Source of the DNA: UBA1413 sp037447215
Lineage (GTDB): Bacteria > Bacteroidota > Bacteroidia > Bacteroidales > Prolixibacteraceae
Direction: 5' to 3'
NCBI GenBank assembly: GCA_037447215.1
Contig: JBBIHB010000003.1
Span: forward strand, 62,001-126,000
Length of the DNA stretch: 64,000 nt
Of the stretch, positions 18,241 to 26,604 are shown piece after piece. Under the pieces are notes generated by a model. That model was not told the DNA's origin. It ran no database searches and was given only the letters and a program-made list of their open reading frames with translations. The position numbers and the translations under genes are program-made. Numbering within the stretch: the first letter of the stretch is position 1; every line of letters begins with the position of its first letter.

Positions 18241-18248
18241 CAAAAGTA
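18241..18248 (-). promoter_or_regulatory. TAnnTTTG -7 box of pheT
   Basis: Minus-strand TACTTTTG. A TTTG lies further upstream with a 24-base gap, longer than the usual 19. The box supports a leader of roughly 27 bases and the pheT start at 18207. Confidence 0.55.
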
Positions 18249-18317
18249 AGGAAAATCACCTTAAGTTGTTGGCAAATTTATTTTATGGATTTTACATCTT
18301 AATAGAAAACCCGGTTA

Positions 18318-19243
18318 TTACCAAGTTCGTTCTTTCATATATTCATCCAATTCTTTCCGGCTCATTGGCATGTATGAAGGGTGCTGACCAAGCCAACGCA
18401 GAAATGCATTCTTGATTTCATCGGTACACTGGCTGTCAATTTGCCCGGGTGTGTAAACCCCTTCCCCCGAGCATCTGATGCCCGAATTTATCGCGAAGGG
18501 CGACAAATTCGCCATTTAGCACAGTTTCGTGAAGCAAATGCAGCGGAACAAAAATCACCCTGCTTTTTTTTGCCAGAACCACATCTCCCGGCATTACAGT
18601 TGCCCTACCTATCGTGATGGGTACATTCAATCCGGTTAACATCGACTCGCGTAAAAAGGACGGGTCGAACCCCCTGACAAAAGCGTTGAAGCCGTCGATT
18701 GCTTCGAGACCTTCCAAATCTCGGACTCCGGCATCAAACACAACTCCTCTTTTCGATTTACTGAAAATGGCATTTCCAAGATTGTCACCAATAGGGGAAC
18801 CATCAATTATTTTCCCAAATCCGTCAGCAACATACACATCGCCTTCCTGCAACTTGTCAATTGGCCATGAATTTGATGGGCCAATCCTGCCTTCTGCATG
18901 GCCTTTGGCAAGTATTACCTTGTTTACTTCGGGTCTCATGGGCATGTATTGTGCAGTAACTACCCTGCCTACAAATGGTTCGTCAGGGATAAGTATCTCC
19001 CAGTTGCCTTCATACTGGTTGTTGTAACCTTTATTTCTCAGGAATCCCCAGACTTCTTCAATCGATAGGTTTTTCAGTCTTTCCATGTATTCTGCAGGGG
19101 CTTTAGGCCGTCCATCCTCAAATCGTTCCCCCTGTCCATTCAGGTGTGTAAAACAGCATCCATTCTTTTGGATGGGTTATTTGTGCATGGTTAATAATTG
19201 TAATTACGAGAGCCGATAGGATCAATAAAATTCTATTTTTCAT
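18318..19243 (-). pseudogene. RraA-like (HMG/CHA aldolase-type) protein, two frameshifts
   Basis: The gene begins at 19243 with a signal peptide (MKNRILLILSALVITIINHAQ), reads YTPEW, then must change frame at a C5 run (19128-19132) to continue QGERFEDGRPKAPAEYMERL. The central ~216 residues carry the RraA-like fold: RIGPSNSWPID, GDVYVADGFGKIIDG, GDNLGNAI and VFDAGVRDLEGL. A second shift at another C5 run (18464-18468) restores EGVYTPGQID and the tail ending KERTW. Both shifts fall in homopolymers, so sequencing error is possible, but see the neighbouring enzyme gene. Relatives are aldolase- or hydratase-like proteins; the exact reaction is unknown. Exported versions occur in Bacteroidota next to sugar-acid genes. 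Confidence 0.75.
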
Positions 19244-19276
19244 CTGGTTTGTAATTATTGGTTATTATTATTTTTA

Positions 19277-20554
19277 TCATTTTGGCTGTTTGCTTCTCCA
19301 CCACGTGGCCAATGATGAACCTGTGATGTTCATCATTGGGCCGAAAACGGCTGGCGCAAGTCCAACTGTAGCAATTTTTCCCATCTGCATAGCCAGACCC
19401 GATGCCAGTCCACCATTTTGCATGCCCACTTCGAGGGCAATTGTACGGCAATCGGCTTCCGGCATTTTTAATAAATATTTTGTAATGGAATATCCTAAGC
19501 CATATCCTGTCAGATTATGCAGAAGGCAGGCCAGAATCAGCAGAAGTCCAACATCGAGCAGGCTGTCGCGCCCTGCTGCAGTAATAATGGTAATGATGAT
19601 CCCGATACCTAGCATTGAAATTAATGCGAGGGTTTTATTTAACCATTCCTGATTGCCTTTTGCAAAAAACTTAAACAGAAATGCCCCTGCACAAGGAAGA
19701 AGGATAAACCAAAACGAATCTGAAAGTAAACCGTAAAGATTAAACTTTACCTCTATGCCAGTCGAAATCCATAAAATAATGTTTTTCAGTATAATAACTG
19801 ATGTATAAGAAAGCAATTGGATAATAATAGCCTTAAAAGGCTTTCTCCAGGTTGTAAACAGGTTGAATGCCAGGCCGGCCGCAATCGGAAGGATTACCAT
19901 ATTAAAGATATCGACCATCATTTTCCAGAAATTCACTTCTACCATTTCTCCTGCCAAAGTTTTCATCCATAGCGGGGTAAGCAGGGGCGATAATAGTGTG
20001 GCAATGGCAGTAAGGGTTACTGAAAGGGCAAGATTGGCCCTGGCAAGAAACGACATTACATTCGAAGCAAGTCCCGAAGGAGATGTTCCAACCAGTACGA
20101 TACCGGCTGAAATTTCGGGCGGAAAATTGAAAGAAACTGCTATGGTTATTCCAACTACAGGCATGATAGTATATTGACAAATTATCCCCACCAGTACCCC
20201 TTTAGGCATTTTAATAACTCCGGCAAGATCGCTTAGAGCCAGTTGTGAACCCATACCGAACATGATGATCTGCAATAGCGGAACAATCAGTTTTTTAAAC
20301 TCAAACTCTCCAGACGACTGGAAAAACTGAGGATAAAACATTGAAACCGAAACGGCAGTAAATATCCATAACGAATAGGAAAAACCTTTAGAAGCAGGGT
20401 ACCCTCTTACTCCAACCGCGAGAGCAATAAATGCAGGTATCAGAAATATGCCTGACAGTTTGCCTTCCCCCAAAAGCCAGGATAACGTAGCCGCAACAAA
20501 TAAAAATGCCGACAAACCAATCAGCAATCGCCAGGTTCGGTAATTTTTATACAT
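19277..20554 (-). CDS. BASS-family sodium-dependent transporter
   Basis: 425 residues, intact, with about ten or eleven hydrophobic helices. The central block GIVLVGTSPSGLASNVMSFL and the preceding PVVGITIAVSF are typical of the bile acid:sodium symporter family. Bacterial members move organic anions such as sugar acids or keto acids rather than bile acids. It is ~100 residues longer than the shortest family members because of extra N-terminal helices. It lies between an enolase-superfamily enzyme and an RraA-like protein, which suggests uptake of the acid those enzymes handle; this is inference. Confidence 0.88.
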   Translation of the reverse strand: MYKNYRTWRLLIGLSAFLFVAATLSWLLGEGKLSGIFLIPAFIALAVGVRGYPASKGFSYSLWIFTAVSVSMFYPQFFQSSGEFEFKKLIVPLLQIIMFGMGSQLALSDLAGVIKMPKGVLVGIICQYTIMPVVGITIAVSFNFPPEISAGIVLVGTSPSGLASNVMSFLARANLALSVTLTAIATLLSPLLTPLWMKTLAGEMVEVNFWKMMVDIFNMVILPIAAGLAFNLFTTWRKPFKAIIIQLLSYTSVIILKNIILWISTGIEVKFNLYGLLSDSFWFILLPCAGAFLFKFFAKGNQEWLNKTLALISMLGIGIIITIITAAGRDSLLDVGLLLILACLLHNLTGYGLGYSITKYLLKMPEADCRTIALEVGMQNGGLASGLAMQMGKIATVGLAPAVFGPMMNITGSSLATWWRSKQPK

Positions 20555-20589
20555 TACTGGTTCTTTTTAATTTTCATTTAAGTAAGCCT

Positions 20590-21967
20590 TCAACTCCACG
20601 TACGATCCCAGGAGTTCCTGTTGTTCCATTCCTCAGTTGGGGCAAAAAGCTTTTCACCTTCTTTAAGGTGTTCTTTTACCACATCTTCATTCAGATCGAT
20701 TCCCAGCCCTGGCTTTTCCGGGACATTTACAAATCCCTTTACAACAATCGGTTTTTCAATTCCGGTTACATAATCCTCCCAATACGGTGTATCTATATCA
20801 TGGTGTTCGAGCGCCACAAAATTTTGTGTGGCTGCCGCACAATGTACATTTGCCATAAACGAAACCGGAGTTCCGGCAAAATGAAGCGCCATGGCTATTC
20901 CTTTTTCCTCGGCGTAATCGCCGATTTTTTTTGTTTCAAGGATTCCCCACGCTGAGGCGAGATCGGGGTGTACCATGTCAACTGCCCTTGCATCGCAAAG
21001 CTTTATGAATTCCTCTTTCAGATAAATATCTTCGCCAGTGAGGGTAGGGGTATTAATGGCCTGGGTGATTTCATTCCACTTTTCGGTATAAAACCAGGGA
21101 ACCATATCCTCGAGCCAGGCAAGTTGGTATTTATCAAGGGCATTTCCTAAGCGGATTGCAGTGTTGGTGTCAAAATGACCAAAATGATCGGCTGACATAG
21201 GTATTTCATATCCGACTATGCTTCTGACAATTTCAACATACTCTGCCATTTTCTGCAATCCAAGATCAGTAATTTGGATGCTGGTAAACGGATGTCTTGC
21301 CATACCATAATTTTCCCAGTTGCGGTCGTTCCATGCTTATTTCATGTCCCAGAAATCGACACCAATCAAAGCATTCGGGATATTTGCAATCATTTGGTTA
21401 CCAAAATCCATTTTAAGAAAGGTAAAGCCAAGTTCCATTCGATGCTTTATGCGATTGGCATATATAGCAGGATCAGATGAGGCAGGTGTATTGGCATACA
21501 GTCTGATTTTATCGCGATACTTTCCGCCAAACAGCTGATAAACAGGGACACCATAAGCTTTTCCGGCAAGGTCCCACAAGGCCATCTCAACTCCTGATAC
21601 GCCACCCCCCTTGCGTCCATGTCTCCCAAACTGCTTGATGTTTTTGAATATATGCTCCACATTGCAGGGGTTTCTTCCCAGCACCCGGCTTTTCAGGATG
21701 AAAAGCGTATCGTGGATCGGCAATATCACGTACTTCGCCCAGTCCATAAATGTCCTGATTGGTGTATAGCTTCAGCATCGGGCCATCTTTGGTGTTTGCA
21801 ACTCTTAAGTCGGTAATTTTCAGATCGGTTGGTGAAGAGTTTCTGTTCACATTCTGTGTGATATAATCAATTTGGGATGAAACATTTTCCGATTTGAAAA
21901 AGAAGGCCATACTTAAACCACCAAGTGCTGCAGATCGGATAAAATTTCTACGGTCGGTTGTTTTCAT
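20590..21967 (-). pseudogene. Enolase-superfamily (mandelate racemase-like) enzyme, one frameshift and one in-frame stop
   Basis: The coding region starts at 21967 with a twin-arginine signal (KTTDRRNFIRSAALGG). It reads LKITDLRVANTKDGPML and YGLGEVRD, then changes frame near 21700-21715 (next to an A4 run) to give LKSRVLGRNPCNVEHIF and GGGVSGVEMALWDLAGKAYG. An in-frame TAA at 21337-21339 interrupts it, after which the same frame continues AWNDRNWENYGMARHP and ADHFGHFDTN, WLEDMVPWF, LTGEDIYL and VDMVHPDLA. These are the metal-binding and catalytic blocks of the mandelate racemase/muconate-lactonising family. The in-frame stop is not a homopolymer effect, so real inactivation is likely. The product would have been an exported sugar-acid dehydratase or racemase. 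Confidence 0.78.
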
Positions 21968-22059
21968 CGAAATTGGTTTAATAAGTGATTCAACTCTGGT
22001 TGTTTTGCGCTTCCAAGTTAATAATAATCCATCAAACAGGGTACATCCAGGTTCTCCAA

Positions 22060-22091
22060 ATAAAAAAACCGGTTGCACTAATCAACCGGTT
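22060..22091 (-). terminator. Rho-independent terminator after the DUF4252 gene
   Basis: On the minus strand a nine-base stem (AACCGGTTG ... CAACCGGTT, 22091-22067) with a seven-base loop is followed by seven T. It sits ~30 bases after the DUF4252 stop and ends the sigma factor operon. Confidence 0.85.
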
Positions 22092-22122
22092 GTCATGTTT
22101 TTAAAGTCGTGCTAATTAATAG

Positions 22123-22611
22123 CTAAAAGTCTACATTAAGCGCCCCTGTAATTTTACCAATATTTTCAGGGTCTATAAGCCCCCTGATACTTATTAAAGA
22201 GTTATTATTGCCTCCCACCACCAGAAGTAGTTCAGAGTATTTTCCATCGCCTGCATTTCGGGCAAAAAATCGGACTACTTCATCGCTGTTGGTTACTTCC
22301 ATGAGAACCTCATAAGTATGGTTTCTGAAGAATCCTTCGCTTTCAAGTTCCTTATAGAAATCGAGCTTGTTATTCAACGATTTATCTTCTACAGAAAGTA
22401 TCCGGATTCCTGATAGATTATTCAGCATATCGTTTGTGGCAGGATTCGCGGTATCCAATTTGCCGGCTAAGCCTAAAAGTTTTCCCGAAATATTGACTGT
22501 TGTAAACCCTTTCTGGTTTGCATACTTGTCGAAAAGTTTGTCGATCGGGCTTTTCTGGGCCGCTATTGCAAGTGGCACCAGCATAGCCATGATAATGAAT
22601 AAGCGTTTCAT
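22123..22611 (-). CDS. DUF4252 family protein, exported
   Basis: 162 residues with a Sec signal peptide (MKRLFIIMAMLVPLAIAAQ). The body is short and mixed alpha/beta: a region around GFTTVNISGKLLGLAG followed by RILSVEDKSL and a C-terminal VVGGNNNSLISIRGLIDPENIGKI. This fits DUF4252, a Bacteroidota family often found behind an ECF sigma factor and a small membrane protein, as here. The molecular role is unknown. It is the last gene of a three-gene minus-strand unit that ends at the terminator at 22060-22091. Confidence 0.8.
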   Translation of the reverse strand: MKRLFIIMAMLVPLAIAAQKSPIDKLFDKYANQKGFTTVNISGKLLGLAGKLDTANPATNDMLNNLSGIRILSVEDKSLNNKLDFYKELESEGFFRNHTYEVLMEVTNSDEVVRFFARNAGDGKYSELLLVVGGNNNSLISIRGLIDPENIGKITGALNVDF

Positions 22612-22625
22612 AATTTTAAATGTTT

Positions 22626-23147
22626 TTAATTCGTATTAATTGTTTCCATTCCTTTCTGTAACATCTTTAGACTGCTCTCGAGAGGCTGTAAAGCCTGGTT
22701 TAGAAAAAACACTGGCTGAAGATGGTCGATGCCTTTGTTATACTTTTCCGATACGAAAACAAGGGTTTCATGAGCGTAAGCCAATGCTTCATCTGGATTG
22801 CTGAAAGTATCCTTAAATGCGCTTTGCTGTTTTTGATAGTAGGTTATACCTCCGATAGCTATAAGAATTGATGCTGCAATTCCTGAAAATTTGAACCAGA
22901 TATTCCATGAACTATTTTTTGATTGTTGTTCATTTTTTGTGATACGATTTAAAACCGACTGTTCAAATTCAGTAATATTAACTTTGTCATTTTCAGTTGT
23001 CAAAGTTTCGAAGAACATTTTATAAATTTCAAGTTCAGGATCAATAGCCCCCCCCTGAAAATACTCTTTCAATACTTTTTCTTCCTGAATAGTAGTTTCG
23101 GCTTCAAAATATTTTTCCAGCAATATTTCTATTTCTTTCCGTTTCAT
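22626..23147 (-). CDS. Single-pass membrane protein, probable sigma-factor regulator
   Basis: 173 residues. The N-terminal ~85 residues are acidic and helical (EILLEKYFEAETTIQEEKVL), a transmembrane helix lies near 90-107 (WFKFSGIAASILIAIGGITYY), and ~65 residues would face the periplasm. The first part looks like an anti-sigma-type domain without the zinc motif. It overlaps the end of the ECF sigma gene by 44 bases, which implies tight coupling and supports a regulator role. I do not recognise a named family. Confidence 0.7.
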   Translation of the reverse strand: MKRKEIEILLEKYFEAETTIQEEKVLKEYFQGGAIDPELEIYKMFFETLTTENDKVNITEFEQSVLNRITKNEQQSKNSSWNIWFKFSGIAASILIAIGGITYYQKQQSAFKDTFSNPDEALAYAHETLVFVSEKYNKGIDHLQPVFFLNQALQPLESSLKMLQKGMETINTN

Positions 23148-23646
23148 TTTGCCATTCGTTTAATAATTCATCTCTGACTTTCCTTCTTGCCCTCGATAAA
23201 TTAACCCTTATTGAATTGGTATTCAATCCTGTTATTTCAGCAATTTCATCATATTCGTAGTTTTCAATATCCCTAAGGTGTATAACGGTTTGCTGCTGTT
23301 CAGGTAATCCCCCGATCAACAATTTTATCTTTTTTGCTGTATCGGCTAATTCAACCTGATCGTGATCAATTACCAAACTGTTATTCAACCATATTTTATC
23401 CTCTTCTCCGTTAATAGAAATTCTCTTGCCCCTGATCATGTCCAGGCATCGGTTTCGGACCATCCGCATCGCAAAAGCATCCAGATTTTTTATTTTACAG
23501 AGTTGGTCTTTCTTTTGCCAAAGTTTCAGAAAAGTATCCTGCACTGCATCCTGTGCTTCTTCATCGTTTTTTAGAATATGTCCGGCAAATCGTAACAATT
23601 TTTTACTCAGAGATAAAATATTTAATTTGAATTCGTTGATCTGCAT
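23104..23646 (-). CDS. ECF-type RNA polymerase sigma factor
   Basis: 180 residues with sigma region 2 (AGHILKNDEEAQDAVQDTFLKLW, ~22-44, and the DNA-melting part FAMRMVRNRCLDMIRGK) and region 4 (GLPEQQQTVIHLRDIENYEYDEIAEI, then SIRVNLSRARRKVR). It directs RNA polymerase to a small regulon. It is the first gene of an operon with a membrane regulator and DUF4252. A TACCTTTG box (minus strand, 23682-23675) is ~30 bases upstream. Confidence 0.93.
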   Translation of the reverse strand: MQINEFKLNILSLSKKLLRFAGHILKNDEEAQDAVQDTFLKLWQKKDQLCKIKNLDAFAMRMVRNRCLDMIRGKRISINGEEDKIWLNNSLVIDHDQVELADTAKKIKLLIGGLPEQQQTVIHLRDIENYEYDEIAEITGLNTNSIRVNLSRARRKVRDELLNEWQNETERNRNIAGKIF

Positions 23647-23674
23647 CGGACTTTATCCTGTTTTTATTTTCTTT

Positions 23675-23682
23675 CAAAGGTA
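23675..23682 (-). promoter_or_regulatory. TAnnTTTG -7 box of the ECF sigma operon
   Basis: Minus-strand TACCTTTG, ~29 bases before the sigma factor start. No clear TTG at the -33 position. Confidence 0.45.
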
Positions 23683-23767
23683 TGACGTACCATCATGAAA
23701 TTCATTACATCAATGGTAATTATTTTTTTGAAGATTTAACTCTAATACTGCATTCACTATTATGTTG

Positions 23768-23775
23768 TATTTTTG
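23768..23775 (+). promoter_or_regulatory. TAnnTTTG -7 box of the DUF432-mscS pair
   Basis: TATTTTTG, ending 19 bases before the ATG at 23795. The -33 region is not convincing. Confidence 0.45.
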
Positions 23776-23794
23776 AAGTAAAAAGCAGTTCGAT

Positions 23795-24580
23795 ATGAAT
23801 CTGAAAGATATTTGCAGGCTACATACTATACAAAACAATAAAGGGATTGCTATTAAAGCGGGAAAGCTTCATTTGCAGGTGAAGCGTTTTTCAATGGGCT
23901 GGGGATTCAAAGCAAATGAAACTGCATCTGAAGCCGAAGAGGTTAGCTCCGAGGAAAACATTTCTGATTTTCAGGTAAGTGAAAGTGATCTATTCCAAAC
24001 AGGCAAACAGGATGATCTTTTAATTGTTCCTGCACTTCCACCTAAACCTGTTGTTCTGAAAAACAGCGGTATCCGTATTTTACCGGATCAAAATATGCGT
24101 TTTTTTGTGAAAATCCCACTTTGGCTTCAATTTTACAGGTCTGAACTTGGAAATGAAAACTTCATTACTGAATATCCATTATTCAGGTTGTCTGATACCT
24201 GGTTTGGTGAACCCGATGAAGGCGAACCTGCTTATGCTTTGGGTAATTTTTATCAAAAAAATCTTTCATTGATCGAGGTGAAGCCGTGGGAAGCCATTTG
24301 TCCGGTGAATATCAGAAACAATTCAAACACATTACTCGAAGTACAGAGGTTTATCATCCGGACTGATTACCTCTCACTTGTTTTTTCTAATAATCAGATT
24401 TTTACAAGCCTTACCGATATTGAGTATAAAGGGAAGGAACAAATCAGCAGTGCTTCTTATTCCCTGAACAATTCGATTCATGGTGATAGCTTCAGGCAGA
24501 TTGCGCAACCCCGCAATGCAGGTGGAAAATCATTGTTAAAGATTAATTTTCATTTCATAAAAAATATATACCAATTATGA
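23795..24580 (+). CDS. DUF432 family protein
   Basis: 261 residues, no signal peptide or membrane helix. Segments such as GIRILPDQNMRFFVKIPLWLQFY, RLSDTWFGEPDEGEPAYALG and EVKPWEAICPVNIRNNS fit DUF432, a domain regularly encoded beside mechanosensitive channels. Its stop overlaps the mscS start by four bases (ATGA), so the two are translated together. A role in channel function or in a linked osmotic response is likely but unproven. Confidence 0.75.
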   Translation: MNLKDICRLHTIQNNKGIAIKAGKLHLQVKRFSMGWGFKANETASEAEEVSSEENISDFQVSESDLFQTGKQDDLLIVPALPPKPVVLKNSGIRILPDQNMRFFVKIPLWLQFYRSELGNENFITEYPLFRLSDTWFGEPDEGEPAYALGNFYQKNLSLIEVKPWEAICPVNIRNNSNTLLEVQRFIIRTDYLSLVFSNNQIFTSLTDIEYKGKEQISSASYSLNNSIHGDSFRQIAQPRNAGGKSLLKINFHFIKNIYQL

Positions 24581-25407
24581 TTCTGGATATTGGTTTTTCG
24601 GTTTCAACCGAATTATTGGATAAGATAATCTGTATAGCCATAGCTATAGCTTTGGGTTTATTCGTTATTTACGGGCTTGCATACCTTGTAAGAACCACCA
24701 TAACCCGAAAAATGACGAAGCAATCAAGGCTAATTGTCAACAGGGGAATTGTTTATACGGGAATCGTCATTTTGGTCTTTATTGTATTTAGGATGCTCGA
24801 CGTTGATCTAACAGCACTTTTGGGTGCCGCAGGAATTCTGGGGATTGTAATTGGCGTTGCATCTCAAACCAGCCTTGGGAATATTATCAGCGGGCTTTTT
24901 CTGATTTCAGAAAAATCATTCGAAATCGGGGATATTGTCCGTATTGGTGATAAATCAGGGAAAGTTTATTCAATTGATTTGTTGTCCATTAAGATTAAAA
25001 CCTTCGATAACCTGCTTTTACGGATACCAAATCAAACAGTCATCAGTACTGAATTGATCAACGTAACCCGATTTCCAATCAGGCGTATGGATATATCGCT
25101 TTCGGTGGCCTATAAAGAAGATTTACAACATGTTGTAACAACTTTAGAGGAAATCGCTGCTAAAAACCCCATTGTACTCGATGAACCTGAACCTTTAATT
25201 ATTTTACAGAATTTCGGGACTAACGGGATTGAATTAATTTTTGCTGTATGGCACGAAAGGGAGAACTTTCTGAAAGTGAAAAACTCAATATATTTAGACA
25301 TAAAAGAAACCTTCGCAAGGGAAGGAATTGAGATACCGGTACTGCACATATCCTTATATGCCGGTGAGGCCACAAAACCCATTCCGGTAAAAATTGAACC
25401 GCATTAA
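24577..25407 (+). CDS. MscS-family mechanosensitive ion channel
   Basis: 276 residues in the inner membrane: three hydrophobic helices (ICIAIAIALGLFVIYGLAYLV, then GIVYTGIVILVFIVF), the pore-lining TM3 (LLGAAGILGIVIGVASQTSLGNIISG, rich in Gly and Ala), and the cytoplasmic beta domain beginning with FEIGDIVRIGDKSGKV. It should open on membrane tension and release ions during osmotic downshock. It is coupled to the DUF432 gene. Confidence 0.93.
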   Translation: MILDIGFSVSTELLDKIICIAIAIALGLFVIYGLAYLVRTTITRKMTKQSRLIVNRGIVYTGIVILVFIVFRMLDVDLTALLGAAGILGIVIGVASQTSLGNIISGLFLISEKSFEIGDIVRIGDKSGKVYSIDLLSIKIKTFDNLLLRIPNQTVISTELINVTRFPIRRMDISLSVAYKEDLQHVVTTLEEIAAKNPIVLDEPEPLIILQNFGTNGIELIFAVWHERENFLKVKNSIYLDIKETFAREGIEIPVLHISLYAGEATKPIPVKIEPH

Positions 25408-25511
25408 AAAACATTGGTTTAGGAATGATTGAGAAGAATTCCAACTTTATAAAATTTTTAGAAATTCTTTTAAGGGTCTGCTAAAAGCAGTAATTTAGTG
25501 CAAAAAAGACA

Positions 25512-26468
25512 ATGAATCAGGATAGAAGGGATTTTTTAAGATCGACTACAGTTGCAGTAGCGGGGTTTGGTGTGCTTTCAGTTGGATGCAGCAACACTCA
25601 AACAAAAACTCGTCATGGTTATCAGGGGCTAACCAACAGGATAGGGGTTTCCACCTATTCATTCTGGCAGTTTAATGGCCCAAAAGAAAATGTGCCCATT
25701 GAATATTGTATTGATAAAGCTGCCGAAATGGGATTCGACGGAATTGAACTGCTGCTGGTACAAATGGCATCGGAAGAAAACAGCTACCTGCAATCGCTCA
25801 AAAGGCGGGCTTTTCATGCAGGACTCGACCTTATGGGTTTCAGCACGCACCAGGGCTTTGTGTTTCCCGAAAAGGAAAAACGCGATGCCGAAATTGAAAA
25901 AACCATCGGGCAGATCGAATTGGCTTATAAGCTTGGTATCCCAACCATGCGTCTCAATACCGGACGCTGGAGGACCATCGAATCGTTTGATGATTTTATG
26001 GCCAATAAGGGAGTTGAACCGGTTTTGGAGGGATATACAGATGACCAGGGATTTGATTGGGTGATCGATGCCATTGAAAAATGCCTTCCGGTAGCCGAGA
26101 AATGTGGTGTGGTTTTAGGCTTGGAGAACCATTGGGGATTAGGCCGCACTGCCGAAGGAGTTTTGAGGATTGTTAACTCGGTCAATTCGCCCTGGTTGCA
26201 GATTACTTCCGATACCGGAAATTTTCTGGAACGACAATATGAACAACTCGAAATGTTGGCACCGCAAACTTTCCTGGTTCAGGCAAAAACTTATTTTGGC
26301 GGCGGAAAATGGTACACACTTGATATTGATTATCATAAAGTTGCAAAAATATTTCATGATGCGGGCTATAAAGGATATATCTCTATTGAATTTGAAGGAA
26401 ACGAAGACCCATTAACTGCCATACCTAGAAGTCTGGACCTGATCAGGAATGCGTTTCAACCAGCATAA
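25512..26468 (+). CDS. Exported TIM-barrel sugar isomerase/epimerase-like protein
   Basis: 318 residues of the xylose-isomerase-like TIM-barrel superfamily. The N-terminus is a twin-arginine signal (NQDRRDFLRSTTVAVAGFG) followed by VGC, which could also serve as a lipobox. Later blocks ISTY-like GVSTYSFWQFNG, MGFDGIELLL, GLENHWG (metal-ligand glutamate region), QITSDTGNF and GYISIEFEGNEDP match the family. Such Tat-exported proteins are frequent in Bacteroidota sugar loci; some oxidise or epimerise 3-keto sugars, but the substrate here is unknown. A strong terminator follows. Confidence 0.85.
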   Translation: MNQDRRDFLRSTTVAVAGFGVLSVGCSNTQTKTRHGYQGLTNRIGVSTYSFWQFNGPKENVPIEYCIDKAAEMGFDGIELLLVQMASEENSYLQSLKRRAFHAGLDLMGFSTHQGFVFPEKEKRDAEIEKTIGQIELAYKLGIPTMRLNTGRWRTIESFDDFMANKGVEPVLEGYTDDQGFDWVIDAIEKCLPVAEKCGVVLGLENHWGLGRTAEGVLRIVNSVNSPWLQITSDTGNFLERQYEQLEMLAPQTFLVQAKTYFGGGKWYTLDIDYHKVAKIFHDAGYKGYISIEFEGNEDPLTAIPRSLDLIRNAFQPA

Positions 26469-26488
26469 AATGATCAGAAAATTGTCGG

Positions 26489-26525
26489 AACCCGGAGGTA
26501 AAACCTGTTTGCTTCCGGGTTTTTT
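26489..26525 (+). terminator. Rho-independent terminator after the TIM-barrel gene
   Basis: Stem AACCCGGA (26489-26496) with TCCGGGTT (26514-26521), followed by T-rich sequence; 20 bases after the stop codon. Confidence 0.85.
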
Positions 26526-26604
26526 CATGGAATTATTTTTTTAAAATGATTTGTTTTACGCATACATTTTGTAAATTGAAACCGGAAACTAACAATAACA
26601 ATCC

